Assembly: GCA_002304785.1 (NCBI GenBank)
Contig: DBMG01000148.1
Coordinates: forward strand, 1 to 6,811
Direction of reading: 5' to 3'
Origin: Candidatus Accumulibacter sp. UBA704
GTDB taxonomy: Bacteria > Pseudomonadota > Gammaproteobacteria > Burkholderiales > Rhodocyclaceae
Length of the DNA stretch: 6,811 nucleotides
Made by a program: the position numbers and the translations under genes. The notes under the pieces are model-generated. The model worked only from the letters and a program-made list of their open reading frames with translations, was not told where the DNA came from and did no database searches. Numbering within the stretch: the stretch's first letter is position 1; every line of letters begins with the position of its first letter. This document shows, piece by piece, positions 5,009 through 6,811 of the stretch.

Positions 5009-5521
5009 ATGTTGCCGCGCGGTCCGGAACAGGCATTGCCTATCCATTTCCTGGCGAGGTTGATTGATTGGGCGCTGGTGGTTGCCGCTGCCGTCATGAT
5101 CGTGCTTGTCTTCTTCAACGTTTGTGCTCACGCGGCAGGCCACGATCTGGCCCAAACCACGGAAGCGTGCGAACTCCTGATGGTCTGGGTGTCCTTTCTC
5201 GGCGGCGCGTCGATCATCCGCCGGGGCGGACACATGACCATCACCGAGTTCATCGACAAGCTGAACGACCGTCAGCGCCGCGGCGCGGACTTCGTCGTTC
5301 AGTTGATCAGCCTCGTGGTCCTGTGGATCCTGTTCTGGAACGGTCTGACCATCGTCAGCAACAACTGGGGGAACATTCTCACCGTCCTCGGCATACCCAT
5401 GGCATGGCAGTACATGCCCCTGTCGATCGGCAGCGGTACAGGAATGGTTTTCGTGGCCTACGACCTTTACCTGATTCTTCGCGGCAAGTCGCGCGAAGAT
5501 CGCTATGGAGTGGATGAATAA
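5009..5521 (+). CDS. dctQ: TRAP transporter small permease subunit, DctQ family
   Basis: This is the small inner-membrane subunit of the TRAP transporter, 170 residues from the chosen ATG (184 or 189 if a GTG at 4967 or 4952 is used). Four membrane segments are visible at about 20-38, 52-70, 93-115 and 132-157. The DctQ signature after the second segment is clear: EACELLMVWVSFLGGASIIRRGGHM (52-76). GIPMAWQYMPLSIGSG (128-143) precedes the last helix. DctQ scaffolds the large subunit and takes part in binding-protein docking. The stop overlaps the start of dctM by one base (TAATG), a sign of translational coupling and fixed stoichiometry. The C-terminal tail KSREDRYGVDE is charged and cytoplasmic by the positive-inside rule. 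Confidence 0.88.
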   Translation: MLPRGPEQALPIHFLARLIDWALVVAAAVMIVLVFFNVCAHAAGHDLAQTTEACELLMVWVSFLGGASIIRRGGHMTITEFIDKLNDRQRRGADFVVQLISLVVLWILFWNGLTIVSNNWGNILTVLGIPMAWQYMPLSIGSGTGMVFVAYDLYLILRGKSREDRYGVDE

Positions 5522-6811
5522 TGCTGACCATCCAGGTTTTCGGTGTCTTCTTTGTTATCGCGCTGGCCGGCCTGCCTCTGTACTTTTCACTGATCGCCAC
5601 GACCGTCGGCATCGTCCAGTTCAAGAATCTATCGTACGAATTCGATTCGCTTTTCCTTAACCTGATCGCGGGTGTCGAGCCCTTCATCCTGATTGCCGTG
5701 CCGTTGTTCATTTTTGCCGGTGAACTCCTGGCTCGCGGCGGCGTCGGCAAGCGCATCGTCAATCTGGCACGCGCCCTGTTCGGCTGGATGCCCGGTGGCA
5801 TGGGCGTGGTGACCATCGTCTCCTGCCTGATGTTCGGCGGGGTTTCCGGGTCGGCCATTGCCGACACGGCCGCCATCGGTTCGCTGGTGGCACCGACCAT
5901 GAAGGAAAAGGGCTACCACCCGGACTTTACCGCCGCCCTGCTCTCAGTCGCCGGAACGCTGGCCCTGCTGATGCCGCTGTCGATCCCGTTTCTGGTTTTC
6001 GCCTTCGTCTCCGGCGCCTCCATGCGCATCCTCTCGATGTCCGGAGTTGTTCCAGGCCTGATCTGCGCCATTGCCCTGTCCATCGTGTGCATCCGCTACG
6101 GCAAGAAAACCGGTTGCGACAGCGGATCCGAACGCGCCTCGTTGCGCGAGATCTGGGAGGTTACCAAGGACGCCGGGCCCGCGCTTCTGATGCCCGTCAT
6201 CATCGTCGGCGGGATCTGGACCGGAACCTTCACGCCAACCGAGGCCGCGGCCATCGCCGTGGTCTATGGACTCATCATTTCCCTGTTCCTGTACAAGGAC
6301 ATCCAGTTTCGCGACCTACCCGCGATTGCCCTCAAGGCCTTTCAGACCAGCGCTTCCGTCCTGCTGGTGATCGGCGCGACCGGCGTGCTGTCCTGGCTCC
6401 TGACCGCGGAGATGGTGGCTGTGGAATTGGCCGAGTGGATCCAGTCGGTAGCCAGCCAGCCCTGGCAATTCCTGCTGATGCTCAATATCGTGCTCCTCCT
6501 GCTCGGCATCTTCATCGAGCCGCTGCCGGCGATGTTGCTGACTGCACCGCTGTTCCTGCCGATGGCTCAGGCCATGCACATCGACCTGATCCTGATGGGC
6601 GTCATCATGGTGATGAACCTGTCCATCGCCCTCTACACGCCTCCCGTGGGAGGCACCCTGTTCGTCGCGGCCAAGCTATGCCGGGCGAGCATCGGCGGGA
6701 TGTCGCGGCACATCATTCCGCTCATGGGCATGAACATCGTGGTGCTCTTCATGGCCACCTATATTCCCTGGCTGTCCAAGGCGCTGCCCAAGTTTCTTTT
6801 CGGTGTCGGTT
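5521..6811 (+). CDS. dctM: TRAP transporter large permease subunit, DctM family (3' end at or just beyond window edge)
   Basis: The frame is open for 430 codons to the window edge with no stop. The family is usually about 425-430 residues, so only a few residues should be missing. This is the ion-coupled transport channel of the TRAP system. Conserved landmarks are present: PLFIFAGELL (61-70), FGGVSGSAIADTAAIGSLVAP (105-125) with the following KEKGYHPDF, GTFTPTEAAAIAVVYG (235-250), FIEPLPAMLL (331-340), and GVIMVMNLSIALYTPPVGGTLFVAA (360-384). In the first half, the loop that normally reads GPIIPPSIP-like is LALLMPLSIP (147-156), an unusual change close to the ion/substrate region by family knowledge. 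There is no separate ribosome-binding site; the ATG overlaps the dctQ stop, so translation is coupled. Many hydrophobic segments are spread through the protein, as expected for about 12 helices. Confidence 0.92.
   Translation, partial: MLTIQVFGVFFVIALAGLPLYFSLIATTVGIVQFKNLSYEFDSLFLNLIAGVEPFILIAVPLFIFAGELLARGGVGKRIVNLARALFGWMPGGMGVVTIVSCLMFGGVSGSAIADTAAIGSLVAPTMKEKGYHPDFTAALLSVAGTLALLMPLSIPFLVFAFVSGASMRILSMSGVVPGLICAIALSIVCIRYGKKTGCDSGSERASLREIWEVTKDAGPALLMPVIIVGGIWTGTFTPTEAAAIAVVYGLIISLFLYKDIQFRDLPAIALKAFQTSASVLLVIGATGVLSWLLTAEMVAVELAEWIQSVASQPWQFLLMLNIVLLLLGIFIEPLPAMLLTAPLFLPMAQAMHIDLILMGVIMVMNLSIALYTPPVGGTLFVAAKLCRASIGGMSRHIIPLMGMNIVVLFMATYIPWLSKALPKFLFGVG

Noticed and set aside
1..6811. 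Mobile element, CRISPR array, tRNA or rRNA
   Set aside because: No transposase-like frame, terminal repeat pair, regularly spaced repeat series, or tRNA/rRNA-like sequence was seen on either strand.

Overview
The window looks like chromosomal DNA from a Gram-negative proteobacterium. It carries an outer-membrane beta-barrel protein with a signal peptide and a periplasmic-binding-protein-dependent TRAP transporter. Codon third positions are GC-rich, Shine-Dalgarno sites are strong, and AT-rich promoter regions punctuate the genes. A betaproteobacterium is my best guess from the overall style of the proteins, but nothing here fixes the genus.

Layout. The left part is read leftward (minus strand). 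From right to left it holds a small ABM-fold protein (2300-2614), a GntR-type regulator of the FadR/FCD class (1430-2128), an outer-membrane 'MetA-pathway of phenol degradation'-type barrel protein (292-1272), and the first 72 codons of a GH63-like/MGH1-like glycoside hydrolase cut by the window edge (1-218). The right part is read rightward: a xylose-isomerase-like TIM-barrel enzyme (2866-3825), then a complete or nearly complete TRAP transporter. This consists of the binding protein dctP (3930-4937), the small membrane subunit dctQ (5009-5521) and the large membrane subunit dctM (5521 to the edge, 430 codons seen, no stop yet). The longest stretch without a gene is 251 bases (2615-2865), and it is the divergent control region.

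How the parts fit. The ABM gene and the isomerase gene are transcribed away from each other from 2615-2865. That region contains a 19-base direct repeat, each copy built around a small palindrome, overlapping a perfect TTGACA -35 box. This is the arrangement expected for a local repressor, and the neighbouring FCD-type GntR protein is the obvious candidate. FCD regulators generally sense small carboxylic acids and TRAP transporters mostly import carboxylates and sugar acids. The inferred system is therefore: a sugar acid or related organic acid enters by DctPQM, is isomerised, epimerised or dehydrated by the TIM-barrel enzyme, possibly with help from the ABM-fold protein, and relieves repression by GntR. 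The substrate cannot be read from the sequence.

The outer-membrane protein and the glycoside hydrolase are read in the same direction as gntR, but large gaps separate them and each may have its own promoter. Their membership in the pathway is uncertain. I see no RNA genes, insertion sequences, CRISPR arrays or convincing intrinsic terminators.
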